DNA of 64,000 nt from Platycnemis pennipes (Eukaryota > Arthropoda > Insecta > Odonata > Platycnemididae), in NCBI GenBank assembly GCA_933228895.1, contig OW121846.1, positions 144,974,746 to 145,038,745 of the forward strand, given 5' to 3'. The notes beneath the pieces were generated by a model. It had not been told where the DNA came from, ran no database searches, and worked only from the letters and a program-made list of their open reading frames with translations. Position numbers and translations under genes: made by a program. Shown in pieces: positions 1 to 10,025 of the stretch. The first letter of the stretch is position 1, and every line of letters begins with the position of its first letter.

Positions 1-44
1 TATTTCCTTATTCAACATTAGGTTTTATACTATAGTTACTTAAT

Positions 45-1300
45 CAGGGTGTCCAGCACTCTGGAAAACCGGGAAGACCGGGAAATCTCAGGGAATTTTA
101 TTTTCACTGGAAATATCAGGGAAATATGTAATCGACTCTGGAATTTTTTGTGGCGTCAATATGTAAAACAGCGACGGAAATAATGTGCCATTTCTGGCAG
201 TTGCATAGTGAAATTTCCCCTGTGTTGTCGCATTTAGCATTTCTGCAATTACCGAGAGTGCAATGATTTCTCCATACACTGTGTACGATACATAGTCCCG
301 TCCCGTGAATATATAATCTTTGTTCTTAGTGGCCATGTCATTTCTCGCCGAAGCGCCCGAGTGCTTTCGGCCCGTCGCTACGGCTTTCAGCAAAAACAAA
401 GTAGTCGTTCATGATCTCTATATTTCGAGCGAAACCCAGGGTGTCCACTGACCGGGAAAACCTGGAAAATTGGGAATAATTCGTGAATTTTCAATGCAGG
501 GAATTGTTCGTGGATTATTCGTGATTTTCTGGTCTTAGTCGGGAATTTTAAAAATTCTTAATTCAAGACAAAAAACCTTATTTTATAAATAGGATAAATA
601 ACGATGACTTTAAGATATGGATTTGCCATTGGTATGAATGAATAAATAAACGATGGAAAATTAGTTAGGCTCAATGTATCGTCAGCACTGTGTGGATCGG
701 AGACGTTCAACTGTTCGACTGTCGAACGGATGCCTTCAGCGTCACGTCATGTGCCCTTTGTTGTCATTCATTGCACATCGGACTAAGCCCATGATACGCA
801 AACATATGCCTAACGTGTAATGATGGCCGGATCGGATCCAAAGATCCATGGATCTTTCATTTTACTCTGTTCCGGATTCGGATCCAAAGACACGGTATAA
901 AATCCTGAATGGATCCTGAAGGTGCAAGTTATTGATCATTTTGTAGGTATCAGTGATATTCATACTCAGCGAAGTCTGGTTGTATGTAACCTTGTTCCCG
1001 AGCGCCAGCATAATAATGTTTAACTCTAAGAAGAACTCTAATTTCTCACGAACTAAATGAAAGTGTTGTATGATGTTGGATTTTTTGTTTATTTTCCTCC
1101 AAATACGCAGGATTTGGTTTGTTTTGCCCAAAATGCAAGATTAGCTATAATACTTACTTTTATTCATACAAAAAACATACCCAACGTTCTCTTATACTTA
1201 ACGAGAAAAAAATTATATTTCCTCTGGAAAAATAAAACTTATGTCTGGAAAACCTGGAAATCTCAGGGAATTATCAAATGCCCCGCTGCTGGACACCCTG
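45..1300. mobile_element. CAGGGTGTCC-type TIR element, left-arm copy
   Basis: The ends are inverted copies of CAGGGTGTCCAGCA. Both are followed inward by the CTGGAAAACC-GGGAA-TCTCAGGGAATT pattern of a common invertebrate MITE family. A third terminal module of the same family, CAGGGTGTCCACTGACC, begins at 438, so at least two related copies are nested. The flanks carry ATTAA on both sides, which suggests a short TSD (TTAA or ATTAA). No transposase is visible; the small open frames inside are not gene-like. The superfamily is uncertain (Kolobok-like by a TTAA site, hAT-like by the CAGGG end). Confidence 0.7.
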
Positions 1301-1313
1301 TTAATGTAATAAT

Positions 1314-1357
1314 TTCTATATTATAGGTATCACTACAGTGATACCTATAATATAGAA
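1314..1357. repeat. Short perfect inverted repeat (21-bp arms, AC spacer)
   Basis: TTCTATATTATAGGTATCACT at 1314-1334 and its complement at 1337-1357 flank the dinucleotide AC. The mirror copy is at 6078-6121. A related single-copy sequence outside the palindrome (about 7605-7635) has only one arm, so this is a local inverted duplication, probably from template switching. Confidence 0.9.
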
Positions 1358-1540
1358 CATACTCTCCTTATCCTCTCCTTAGAGATGCCTATTATATTAC
1401 CTGCCTCTCTTGAATTCCTGGTTTGGCCTGGCTCGTTTTGAGTGCACTGTCTAACATGATGGACGTGTGTGAAATAGGAAAAATAGTGTGGAAATAATGC
1501 TATAATATTCATTTTTAGTTCCTATTTTCCACATTTTTAG

Positions 1541-1772
1541 AATATTGGTCATGTGTAGTCATTGCAAGCAAACCTCTGATGTCATGGTCGTGAGATTTGT
1601 TAAAACTGGGATTTCTGTTGTCTTGGCTGTTCCTTCAACTGAGATGGATATTTTGAATCTACTCAACTTCGTTTTTGGCATATGGGGTACTGCTGAAATG
1701 ATCTGGCATCAATTATGCGGGGTTCATGAAGAACATGATTTTGATGATAATGGTGACTCCATTGTGAACTGA
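1541..1772 (+). CDS. Exon-like open segment, unrecognised (left arm)
   Basis: A polypyrimidine-AG acceptor (TTTTCCACATTTTTAG) ends at 1540 and is followed by an open frame of about 76 codons. It contains MVMCSHCKQTSDVMVV and later EMDILNLLNFVFGIWG. A second textbook acceptor (CTTTTTCTCCTTTCCAG) ends at 1831 and opens a 33-codon stretch to 1933 that begins KRLFFAAHALMDW. I cannot assign a family. The alternating hydrophobic pattern and the splice-like borders suggest decayed exons of a cellular or transposon gene rather than noise. No good downstream donor in the right phase is certain, and no start is assigned. Confidence 0.3.
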
Positions 1773-1933
1773 TTTTTAAGTCATTTCTTTTTTATAGTAT
1801 GTATTCATTGTTATCTTTTTCTCCTTTCCAGAAGAGGCTGTTTTTTGCTGCCCATGCATTAATGGATTGGACTGGTATTTCTTCAACTTATGAGAAATCG
1901 GAGTTGTTACAATTATGGATTATGCGACCTTAG

Positions 1934-3260
1934 TTTTGTCGACAATCAAGGGACCACTATCAAATGAGGGCTGTTAAGAGGGAGTATGATTAAGGATAGG
2001 TGTAAACATTTTATGTTTGGATGGTCAGTGCATGATCGTTGAAACGCTATCAGATCACCAAAGTTCAGCAGTGTAGGGCCTGGATTGGTGATCCTCCTTT
2101 ATACTGCTGCCGAGGTGCTCTTGCCCTTTGTCAGCAAATGGCGGGCAGGTTTAATGTAGGTTTACACTATGGATCTAAAGAATTCTAAGTGCCAGGTGCT
2201 TATTAGGCTTGGGTGACTGCTTCCATATTTACTAATGCTGCAGTAAGTCATGGATAACATGGTTCTCCCTTTGTCAAATATGACCCATGAAGTAAATGAG
2301 AAAGTTAATATTTCTTCATATTTACATTCATAAGATTATATATCCTCATTCATAGGATAATTATCCTCTGGTTCTCTCTTTTTAGGAGCAGCATTAAACA
2401 CCAGTTACGGCTGCATTTATGATGAGATGGTATTATTTAGCATTCTTATTCTGTTGCACAATGGATCACACGTTTTTCTGGTTAGCGGATATATAATTAT
2501 ATTCATGTTCTAACCTAATCTAATTTCTGCAAATATTTCTTTTCTTAATTATTTTTAAGTGCATTCTGTGAGATTCTGCCTATCCGTGAAGATGAGGTGG
2601 CTTGACCTGATGAAATAGCATCAGTGCCACAAGCAAAGAATTTGTGATGGAATGGAACTAAGCTGCTGAAATGAATATTTATATAATATTATTTATTGCA
2701 ATTCTCTTATTATAACCTGGCAACCATTCAATGTAATACCCTCAACCTGTCAATTCCAATACTCTTTGCCATGAGGTGGTTTTACTGATATGTAATATTT
2801 GCAATTGCTGTCATTAACATTGGTTTTGCTGATAGGAAATAAAATGTCATCTATTATGAACATTGTCTGTTAGTATTCTTTTATAAAGTTCAACCAGCCT
2901 ATTGGTCCCCAATTCCTCCTAATGTTTCTATTTTAGACTGATTTTCTGGCCTTGTCGTTACGTATGTCTACCTCTTTTGTTACTCAGTTCCTCAATGCTG
3001 TTATACTCATGAGCCTATTTGGTTAATTTGTGTTCCTGACAACGGCATTAATAGAGGATGTTCATTAATGGCCTATGCTGTGGGTGTTTCGTATTTGATT
3101 AGGGTTTTGGCATTTTCTCTGAAGACCACTGGTTTGAGATATATTTTGTATGGCAGAGAAATGATAAATTATGAAAAATTAGAAAATTCAACTTCATTTC
3201 AACCGTAATAAGTAATTTACATCTGATCAAGTTCATGGGGCGTGATTTGTTATACATTTA
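1934..3260. other. Geneless stretch of the left arm
   Basis: AT-rich sequence with many stops in all frames. Apart from the 5S-like segment I see no gene, TIR or tandem repeat. The same sequence is repeated in reverse at 4175-5501. Confidence 0.5.
2023..2095 (+). ncRNA. 5S rRNA-like sequence (pseudogene or 5S-derived SINE head)
   Basis: The run GTTGAAACGC..GATCACC.AAGTT.AGCAG.GT.GGGC at 2039-2081 follows the order of the middle of eukaryotic 5S rRNA, including the internal promoter A-box region (AAGTTAAGCAGCG in typical 5S). The downstream C-box region is poorly kept (TGGATTGGTGATCC). It is too degenerate to be a working 5S gene. A 5S-derived (SINE3-type) head or a 5S pseudogene both fit. 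The mirror copy is at 5340-5412. Confidence 0.4.
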
Positions 3261-3317
3261 CCAGTTATGTTTACCCGTTTGAATCGCCGCCTGTTCGTAT
3301 TAGTACCACCACCTCTC

Positions 3318-3541
3318 CGGTGGCAGCGCTGCAATCGCACCGGTCGTGATATCTGTTTGTTTACGGAAAGTCAGGCAACAGCCGTTAGGGGGAGTTTAGA
3401 ATCCATATACATATTCATGGTTTTTCGTGTCAGCAGCACATCACGACTCATCGACATCGATTCGCATCAACTCATCGACATCGATGATTAGCATCGACTC
3501 ATCGACATCGGTGATTCTCATCGACATCGGCTTCTCACCTG
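3318..3541. mobile_element. hAT-like remnant with TCATCGACATCG array (left arm)
   Basis: Positions 3318-3420 align, with gaps, to 10430-10524: GCAGCGC, ACCGG, CGGAAAG, GGCAACA and then an identical GAATCCATATACATATTCAT. Both copies then run into an ATCGA-rich motif array, here about 3436-3535. The array ends in GGCTTCTCACCTG at 3541, which read inward from the end starts CAGGTGAGAAGCC, a hAT-like terminus comparable to CAGGCTTGTGCGATG at 11116. It is probably an internally deleted relative of the hAT fragment at 10503-11116. The mirror copy is at 3894-4117. Confidence 0.5.
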
Positions 3542-3584
3542 TAAACAGTAGTGAGGTAGGTGAGTAGGTGAGAGCGGCCAAGCG

Positions 3585-3700
3585 CAAGAGGAGATTCCGT
3601 CGGAAGACACTTCAAAATAGTGGCGCGGACAATCCGAAGCGCACGAATGAGATTCCCTTGGAAGCCACATGGAAATAGTGGCGCTGCCGTCAGGTATGCC
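3585..3700. repeat. Imperfect direct repeat near the palindrome centre
   Basis: Two approximately 40-bp units, GAGATTCC..GGAAG.CAC followed by AAATAGTGGCGC, begin near 3590 and 3649. With the mirrored arm there are four copies within about 260 bp around the axis (mirror 3735-3850). Confidence 0.6.
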
Positions 3701-3893
3701 GTAGAGGCACTGTATTGGAATACAGTGCCTCTACGGCATACCTGACGGCAGCGCCACTATTTCCATGTGGCTTCCAAGGGAATCTCATTCGTGCGCTTCG
3801 GATTGTCCGCGCCACTATTTTGAAGTGTCTTCCGACGGAATCTCCTCTTGCGCTTGGCCGCTCTCACCTACTCACCTACCTCACTACTGTTTA

Positions 3894-4117
3894 CAGGTGA
3901 GAAGCCGATGTCGATGAGAATCACCGATGTCGATGAGTCGATGCTAATCATCGATGTCGATGAGTTGATGCGAATCGATGTCGATGAGTCGTGATGTGCT
4001 GCTGACACGAAAAACCATGAATATGTATATGGATTCTAAACTCCCCCTAACGGCTGTTGCCTGACTTTCCGTAAACAAACAGATATCACGACCGGTGCGA
4101 TTGCAGCGCTGCCACCG
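3894..4117. mobile_element. hAT-like remnant with ATCGA array (right arm mirror)
   Basis: Reverse-complement copy of 3318-3541, with the array at 3900-3999. It shows no difference from the left-arm copy. Confidence 0.5.
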
Positions 4118-5339
4118 GAGAGGTGGTGGTACTAATACGAACAGGCGGCGATTCAAACGGGTAAACATAACTGGTAAATGTATAACAAATCACGCCCCAT
4201 GAACTTGATCAGATGTAAATTACTTATTACGGTTGAAATGAAGTTGAATTTTCTAATTTTTCATAATTTATCATTTCTCTGCCATACAAAATATATCTCA
4301 AACCAGTGGTCTTCAGAGAAAATGCCAAAACCCTAATCAAATACGAAACACCCACAGCATAGGCCATTAATGAACATCCTCTATTAATGCCGTTGTCAGG
4401 AACACAAATTAACCAAATAGGCTCATGAGTATAACAGCATTGAGGAACTGAGTAACAAAAGAGGTAGACATACGTAACGACAAGGCCAGAAAATCAGTCT
4501 AAAATAGAAACATTAGGAGGAATTGGGGACCAATAGGCTGGTTGAACTTTATAAAAGAATACTAACAGACAATGTTCATAATAGATGACATTTTATTTCC
4601 TATCAGCAAAACCAATGTTAATGACAGCAATTGCAAATATTACATATCAGTAAAACCACCTCATGGCAAAGAGTATTGGAATTGACAGGTTGAGGGTATT
4701 ACATTGAATGGTTGCCAGGTTATAATAAGAGAATTGCAATAAATAATATTATATAAATATTCATTTCAGCAGCTTAGTTCCATTCCATCACAAATTCTTT
4801 GCTTGTGGCACTGATGCTATTTCATCAGGTCAAGCCACCTCATCTTCACGGATAGGCAGAATCTCACAGAATGCACTTAAAAATAATTAAGAAAAGAAAT
4901 ATTTGCAGAAATTAGATTAGGTTAGAACATGAATATAATTATATATCCGCTAACCAGAAAAACGTGTGATCCATTGTGCAACAGAATAAGAATGCTAAAT
5001 AATACCATCTCATCATAAATGCAGCCGTAACTGGTGTTTAATGCTGCTCCTAAAAAGAGAGAACCAGAGGATAATTATCCTATGAATGAGGATATATAAT
5101 CTTATGAATGTAAATATGAAGAAATATTAACTTTCTCATTTACTTCATGGGTCATATTTGACAAAGGGAGAACCATGTTATCCATGACTTACTGCAGCAT
5201 TAGTAAATATGGAAGCAGTCACCCAAGCCTAATAAGCACCTGGCACTTAGAATTCTTTAGATCCATAGTGTAAACCTACATTAAACCTGCCCGCCATTTG
5301 CTGACAAAGGGCAAGAGCACCTCGGCAGCAGTATAAAGG

Positions 5340-5412
5340 AGGATCACCAATCCAGGCCCTACACTGCTGAACTTTGGTGATCTGATAGCGTTTCAACGAT
5401 CATGCACTGACC
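5340..5412 (-). ncRNA. 5S rRNA-like sequence (right arm mirror)
   Basis: Mirror of 2023-2095 on the minus strand, with the same partial match to the 5S internal promoter region. It is too degenerate for a functional gene. Confidence 0.4.
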
Positions 5413-5662
5413 ATCCAAACATAAAATGTTTACACCTATCCTTAATCATACTCCCTCTTAACAGCCCTCATTTGATAGTGGTCCCTTGATTGTCGACAAA
5501 ACTAAGGTCGCATAATCCATAATTGTAACAACTCCGATTTCTCATAAGTTGAAGAAATACCAGTCCAATCCATTAATGCATGGGCAGCAAAAAACAGCCT
5601 CTTCTGGAAAGGAGAAAAAGATAACAATGAATACATACTATAAAAAAGAAATGACTTAAAAA

Positions 5663-5894
5663 TCAGTTCACAATGGAGTCACCATTATCATCAAAATCAT
5701 GTTCTTCATGAACCCCGCATAATTGATGCCAGATCATTTCAGCAGTACCCCATATGCCAAAAACGAAGTTGAGTAGATTCAAAATATCCATCTCAGTTGA
5801 AGGAACAGCCAAGACAACAGAAATCCCAGTTTTAACAAATCTCACGACCATGACATCAGAGGTTTGCTTGCAATGACTACACATGACCAATATT
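5663..5894 (-). CDS. Exon-like open segment, unrecognised (right arm)
   Basis: Exact mirror of 1541-1772, read on the minus strand, with the same acceptor and the same 75-codon frame. It lies downstream of, and in the same orientation as, the minus-strand THAP/P-like exons at 10139-7700, so it could be a 3' portion of that locus. I find no P-element transposase motif in it. Confidence 0.3.
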
Positions 5895-6134
5895 CTAAAA
5901 ATGTGGAAAATAGGAACTAAAAATGAATATTATAGCATTATTTCCACACTATTTTTCCTATTTCACACACGTCCATCATGTTAGACAGTGCACTCAAAAC
6001 GAGCCAGGCCAAACCAGGAATTCAAGAGAGGCAGGTAATATAATAGGCATCTCTAAGGAGAGGATAAGGAGAGTATGTTCTATATTATAGGTATCACTGT
6101 AGTGATACCTATAATATAGAAATTATTACATTAA

Positions 6135-7390
6135 CAGGGTGTCCAGCAGCGGGGCATTTGATAATTCCCTGAGATTTCCAGGTTTTCCAGACATAAGTTT
6201 TATTTTTCCAGAGGAAATATAATTTTTTTCTCGTTAAGTATAAGAGAACGTTGGGTATGTTTTTTGTATGAATAAAAGTAAGTATTATAGCTAATCTTGC
6301 ATTTTGGGCAAAACAAACCAAATCCTGCGTATTTGGAGGAAAATAAACAAAAAATCCAACATCATACAACACTTTCATTTAGTTCGTGAGAAATTAGAGT
6401 TCTTCTTAGAGTTAAACATTATTATGCTGGCGCTCGGGAACAAGGTTACATACAACCAGACTTCGCTGAGTATGAATATCACTGATACCTACAAAATGAT
6501 CAATAACTTGCACCTTCAGGATCCATTCAGGATTTTATACCGTGTCTTTGGATCCGAATCCGGAACAGAGTAAAATGAAAGATCCATGGATCTTTGGATC
6601 CGATCCGGCCATCATTACACGTTAGGCATATGTTTGCGTATCATGGGCTTAGTCCGATGTGCAATGAATGACAACAAAGGGCACATGACGTGACGCTGAA
6701 GGCATCCGTTCGACAGTCGAACAGTTGAACGTCTCCGATCCACACAGTGCTGACGATACATTGAGCCTAACTAATTTTCCATCGTTTATTTATTCATTCA
6801 TACCAATGGCAAATCCATATCTTAAAGTCATCGTTATTTATCCTATTTATAAAATAAGGTTTTTTGTCTTGAATTAAGAATTTTTAAAATTCCCGACTAA
6901 GACCAGAAAATCACGAATAATCCACGAACAATTCCCTGCATTGAAAATTCACGAATTATTCCCAATTTTCCAGGTTTTCCCGGTCAGTGGACACCCTGGG
7001 TTTCGCTCGAAATATAGAGATCATGAACGACTACTTTGTTTTTGCTGAAAGCCGTAGCGACGGGCCGAAAGCACTCGGGCGCTTCGGCGAGAAATGACAT
7101 GGCCACTAAGAACAAAGATTATATATTCACGGGACGGGACTATGTATCGTACACAGTGTATGGAGAAATCATTGCACTCTCGGTAATTGCAGAAATGCTA
7201 AATGCGACAACACAGGGGAAATTTCACTATGCAACTGCCAGAAATGGCACATTATTTCCGTCGCTGTTTTACATATTGACGCCACAAAAAATTCCAGAGT
7301 CGATTACATATTTCCCTGATATTTCCAGTGAAAATAAAATTCCCTGAGATTTCCCGGTCTTCCCGGTTTTCCAGAGTGCTGGACACCCTG
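6135..7390. mobile_element. CAGGGTGTCC-type TIR element, right-arm copy
   Basis: Mirror of 45-1300. CAGGGTGTCCAGCA starts at 6135 and its inverted copy ends at 7390. On the outer side the flanking sequence CTATAGTTACTTAAT aligns with the unoccupied relative at 7640-7660, where the same intron-like sequence continues without the element. That supports a real insertion with an ATTAA-type target. Confidence 0.7.
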
Positions 7391-7740
7391 ATTAAGTAAC
7401 TATAGTATAAAACCTAATGTTGAATAAGGAAATAGTTGAAAAAGCATAACTCACCAGATTCATTGACCTCCAATTCTTTAACACCAACACACATAAGATA
7501 AAAGCTGATTAGACCATCGGAATTCTGAACGGAGTACAGTGTAACAGAGGCACTCCTAACGTACAGAGGCAGGAAATATATCAGGCATCACTAAGGAGAG
7601 GATAACAGTGAAACCTATAATATAGAAATTATTACATTAAGCACCTGTAGTATAAAACCAAAGGTTGAATAAGGAAGTATTTGAATAAGCAGAACTCACC
7701 AGATTCAAGATGTTATTTGTCCTCAAGTATTCATAGGCCT
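7391..7740. repeat. Staggered duplication of an intron segment at the palindrome edge
   Basis: Read on the minus strand, GAATCTG-GTGAGTT.TGCTT.TTCAA.TA occurs twice, with donors at about 7455 and at 7699. Both are followed by CTTCCTTATTCAAC..T.GGTTTTATACTA. In the outer copy the intron continues uninterrupted through TTAATGTAATAATTTCTATATTATAGG. In the inner copy the same text is split by the 6135-7390 element. The duplication therefore predates or accompanies the palindrome. Confidence 0.7.
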
Positions 7741-7959
7741 TCATGCTTTTAATTCTCAGCAGTAGGCACTTGTACACCCAGTGGAGTACGAATGCCTACT
7801 GCTGAATTAGAATTTTTGACCTGGGAGGCAGCAAAGCATGCACGAACACACTCCTGCTGACTTTGAGGCAGACACAATATTTTCTCTGCCAAAGACTGCC
7901 TGAGATGCCAAGGAGCATTTCTGTTGCAAATCCTGCATATCAAGTTTCAGCGATTGCAC
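7700..7959 (-). pseudogene. Putative exon of a P-element-like (THAP) transposase gene
   Basis: A minus-strand segment bounded by acceptor TTTCCTTTGTTAG (exon starts at 7959) and donor CTG-GTGAGT (exon ends at 7700). The 3' end encodes KAYEYLRTNNILNL, resembling the P-element/THAP9 segment in which a KAY.YLR motif precedes a LNLP-type sequence. The 5' part reads VQSLKLDMQDLQQK, a coiled-coil-like stretch. The two parts lie in different frames with a stop between them, so the coding sequence is broken. Together with the THAP exon at 10026-10139 it suggests one decayed P-like gene on this strand. The assignment rests on short motifs. Confidence 0.45.
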
Positions 7960-8605
7960 CTAACAAAGGAAATCAGGAGATGAATTAGCTATAAATAGCC
8001 CAAGACACTTCAAAGTTAATTTAATGCAACTAATAACGGGACTTGTGGAATGAAATGATCAACAAAGAACTAAGTAAGGTCAACCTGGGTATAACTAGTA
8101 GAATTTATTCGCATTCACAAGAAAATATTTATTAACGATATGACGATCACTTAATGTAGATGCCGAGGGATATAATGATAGCAAAAGCATAACTCAACAC
8201 GACAATTCACACCATTCTTACTCCAAACAGGGATAAATATCACTGGGTAAACCATTGTCTCACTCAGCGTAATTACCTACATCATTACACCTATGATGTA
8301 ATATAGAATTTATGAATAATGACATGCCAATCCCACGAGGCTTCTACACCTACATAATACCCTTCAAACCACCACTAAGGTATGTGGCAGGGGGTGAATT
8401 CTCACGAAACAAAACTTCTCACATAAAGGATTAGTATTAATATTTTAGTCTAAACTGCACTATTTAAAAAGCTAAAAATAGCAAACTAAGCATGCAAAAA
8501 CGTGCTGTTAGTTAGGTTACCTTCAAGTCCATACATCAACATGCAACTTCCTATGCTCATTGACTCACTCGTATTGGAAATATTTACCCCTATTCATATC
8601 CCTAA
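7960..8605. other. Intron-like sequence with no gene found
   Basis: AT-rich, stop-rich sequence between the P-like exon and the Harbinger element. The right end (about 8500-8605) is probably the continuation of the minus-strand LINE fragment interrupted at the TAA target site. Nothing else is recognised. Confidence 0.4.
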
Positions 8606-9347
8606 GGCCCCGTTTCCATTACTGACATTTCTACGACGGTAACTCTCTACTCGCGCAATGCTAGTAATGGAAACGCTCGAAAACGCCTACCATGGTAGAT
8701 AGTCCTACTAGCATTGAGATACCCTTGTTAGATCAGGGAATAGTGGTTACCGTCATGTCTTTTTTGTAATTGGAACGCAAGTTAGTCAAAATCCTGGTAA
8801 GAATTATGGGAAAACAGTTGAATCACGAATTGCGGTGAAGGATCGCGGCGTGTGCATCTCATAGATCTTAAATAGGATATATTTAAGATCTATGGTGCAT
8901 CTACGAAAACGTAGTTGGTGTGTTGTCTTTGTTTGGCTTAATACTTGATTTTTGTCTATGTTCAATGATGCTCCAGAGTTGTTATTACCTATGGTTTACA
9001 TAATTTAATTATATTTTCCCAGAAATGACCGAACAAAAGAATTGCAAAAACTTTGCTCACGAGGAGACGGACTTGCTCCTTAGGCGTACGCGATAAGCCC
9101 GACGACATTTTATTATACCAATCAATATAGATTCTTGAATAAAACTTCAAGTGCTTACACACTTCAATGTGCTACCATCTTTGCGCATTTCTATAACGAT
9201 CGTCGATTTTCTTTTGAACTGGAATACTGGTAACCGCTATGTGACGAAAGCAGTGATTACAAGGGTAAAATTGTAGCTAACTGGAACGCAGGTAGGTTAT
9301 GAGGGCTGAAATAACCGTGGTAGAATGTCAGTAGTGGAAACGGGGCC
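8606..9347. mobile_element. PIF-Harbinger-type non-autonomous element
   Basis: The termini are inverted copies of GGCCCCGTTTCCA(T/C)TACTGACAT, continuing with CTAC.ACGGT. The flanking TAA at 8603-8605 and 9348-9350 matches the 3-bp TWA target duplication of PIF-Harbinger. The 742-bp interior has no transposase frame. It contains the small palindrome at 8860-8894. Confidence 0.85.
8860..8894. repeat. 35-bp palindrome flanked by 8-bp direct repeats
   Basis: Arms CATAGATCTTAAATA (8860-8874) and its complement (8880-8894) enclose GGATA. GTGCATCT directly precedes (8852-8859) and follows (8895-8902) the palindrome. The geometry is that of a transposon footprint or micro-element with an 8-bp target duplication. 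Confidence 0.9.
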
Positions 9348-9349
9348 TA

Positions 9350-9605
9350 ATTGTACATACGAGGAAAAAAGGACATTTTGAATCTGTTAGTTCAACAATC
9401 AATTTATCTAATTTTGTAATTATGGTCCAGTCTACCATGGTAAGTTGGGGCTCGCAAAATATTTTTAACGCCATCACTGAATATATTATCTTTATCTTGG
9501 AATTTATTCAGGAGATTAAGTCTAAATTTCAACCTGCGATCTGACAATGATTCCCATTTTAATTCATTTAATAGACTGGTTAAGCTAATATAGTTTTCCT
9601 ACCGT
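9350..9605 (-). pseudogene. Non-LTR retrotransposon fragment (RT C-terminal end)
   Basis: The minus strand reads LLNELKWESLSDRRLKFRL, then a NILRAPTYHGRLDHNYKIR segment, then NRFKMSFFPRM near 9360. This is the usual C-terminal order of Jockey/CR1-type elements (LKW.SL..RR, then NS/MSFFPRT). Two in-frame stops occur in the last 20 codons. The Harbinger element at 8606-9347 cuts the frame right after the FFPR motif. Only a few dozen codons remain. Confidence 0.75.
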
Positions 9606-10025
9606 CCCTTTAAAAAAGAAATGACGAGAGATAGAGTCAAACTTTGAACGTTCACATTTAGATCTATGCACTTTACCCCTGACACAACTCTCCTTAAGGC
9701 TTCGTTGTAATCACTCGATATATTGAATGAACACGTATTAATGTGAAATTGTTTCCATAAATATACATAATTAATCTCACGTAACAACAGCAACACACAC
9801 AAAAACAGGAGTCAAAGTAATAGCAGAATATGGGAAGTACGTGGACACACAACGTGGTTCTACAAAATGAACATGCGTTAATTTTAACTAGAGAACCCGG
9901 AAAAACATAATTATAGGCACGGAATTCATTACAATCTGACACAAAACACACACACAAAATAACAACAGTAAAAACTCCGACATCACGTAGAAACAATGCA
10001 CTAGAAGTATCTTCATTCAACATAC
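9606..10025. other. Presumed first intron of the THAP gene; nothing else seen
   Basis: T-rich on the minus strand with alternating GT/TG runs near 9790-9970. No second half of the THAP domain (C-x2-H, AVPTIF box) could be found here on the minus strand. Confidence 0.35.

Larger units (their letters stand above)
1..7434. repeat. Perfect 7.4-kb palindrome
   Basis: Positions x and 7435-x are complementary everywhere I compared them. The centre is CACTGTATT-GG-AATACAGTG at 3708-3727, with a 2-bp spacer at 3717-3718. Four pairs of open frames have identical translations at mirrored coordinates, so the arms appear to be free of differences. The right arm ends at or just after 7434. The left arm runs into the window edge, so its full length is unknown. 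Such symmetry can be a real, recent or gene-converted inverted duplication, or an assembly artefact from a hairpin or foldback read. The sequence alone cannot decide. Everything listed in one arm exists mirrored in the other. Confidence 0.97.

Noticed and set aside
88..399. 103-codon open frame on the minus strand (mirror 7036-7347)
   Set aside because: It lies wholly inside the CAGGGTGTCC TIR element, has no recognised motif, and its end is made of the element's terminal repeat.
3267..3491. 74-codon frame present in both arms
   Set aside because: Its sequence is the hAT-like remnant and the ATCGA array read through; the low-complexity end (LIDIDSHQLIDIDD) is a repeat translation.
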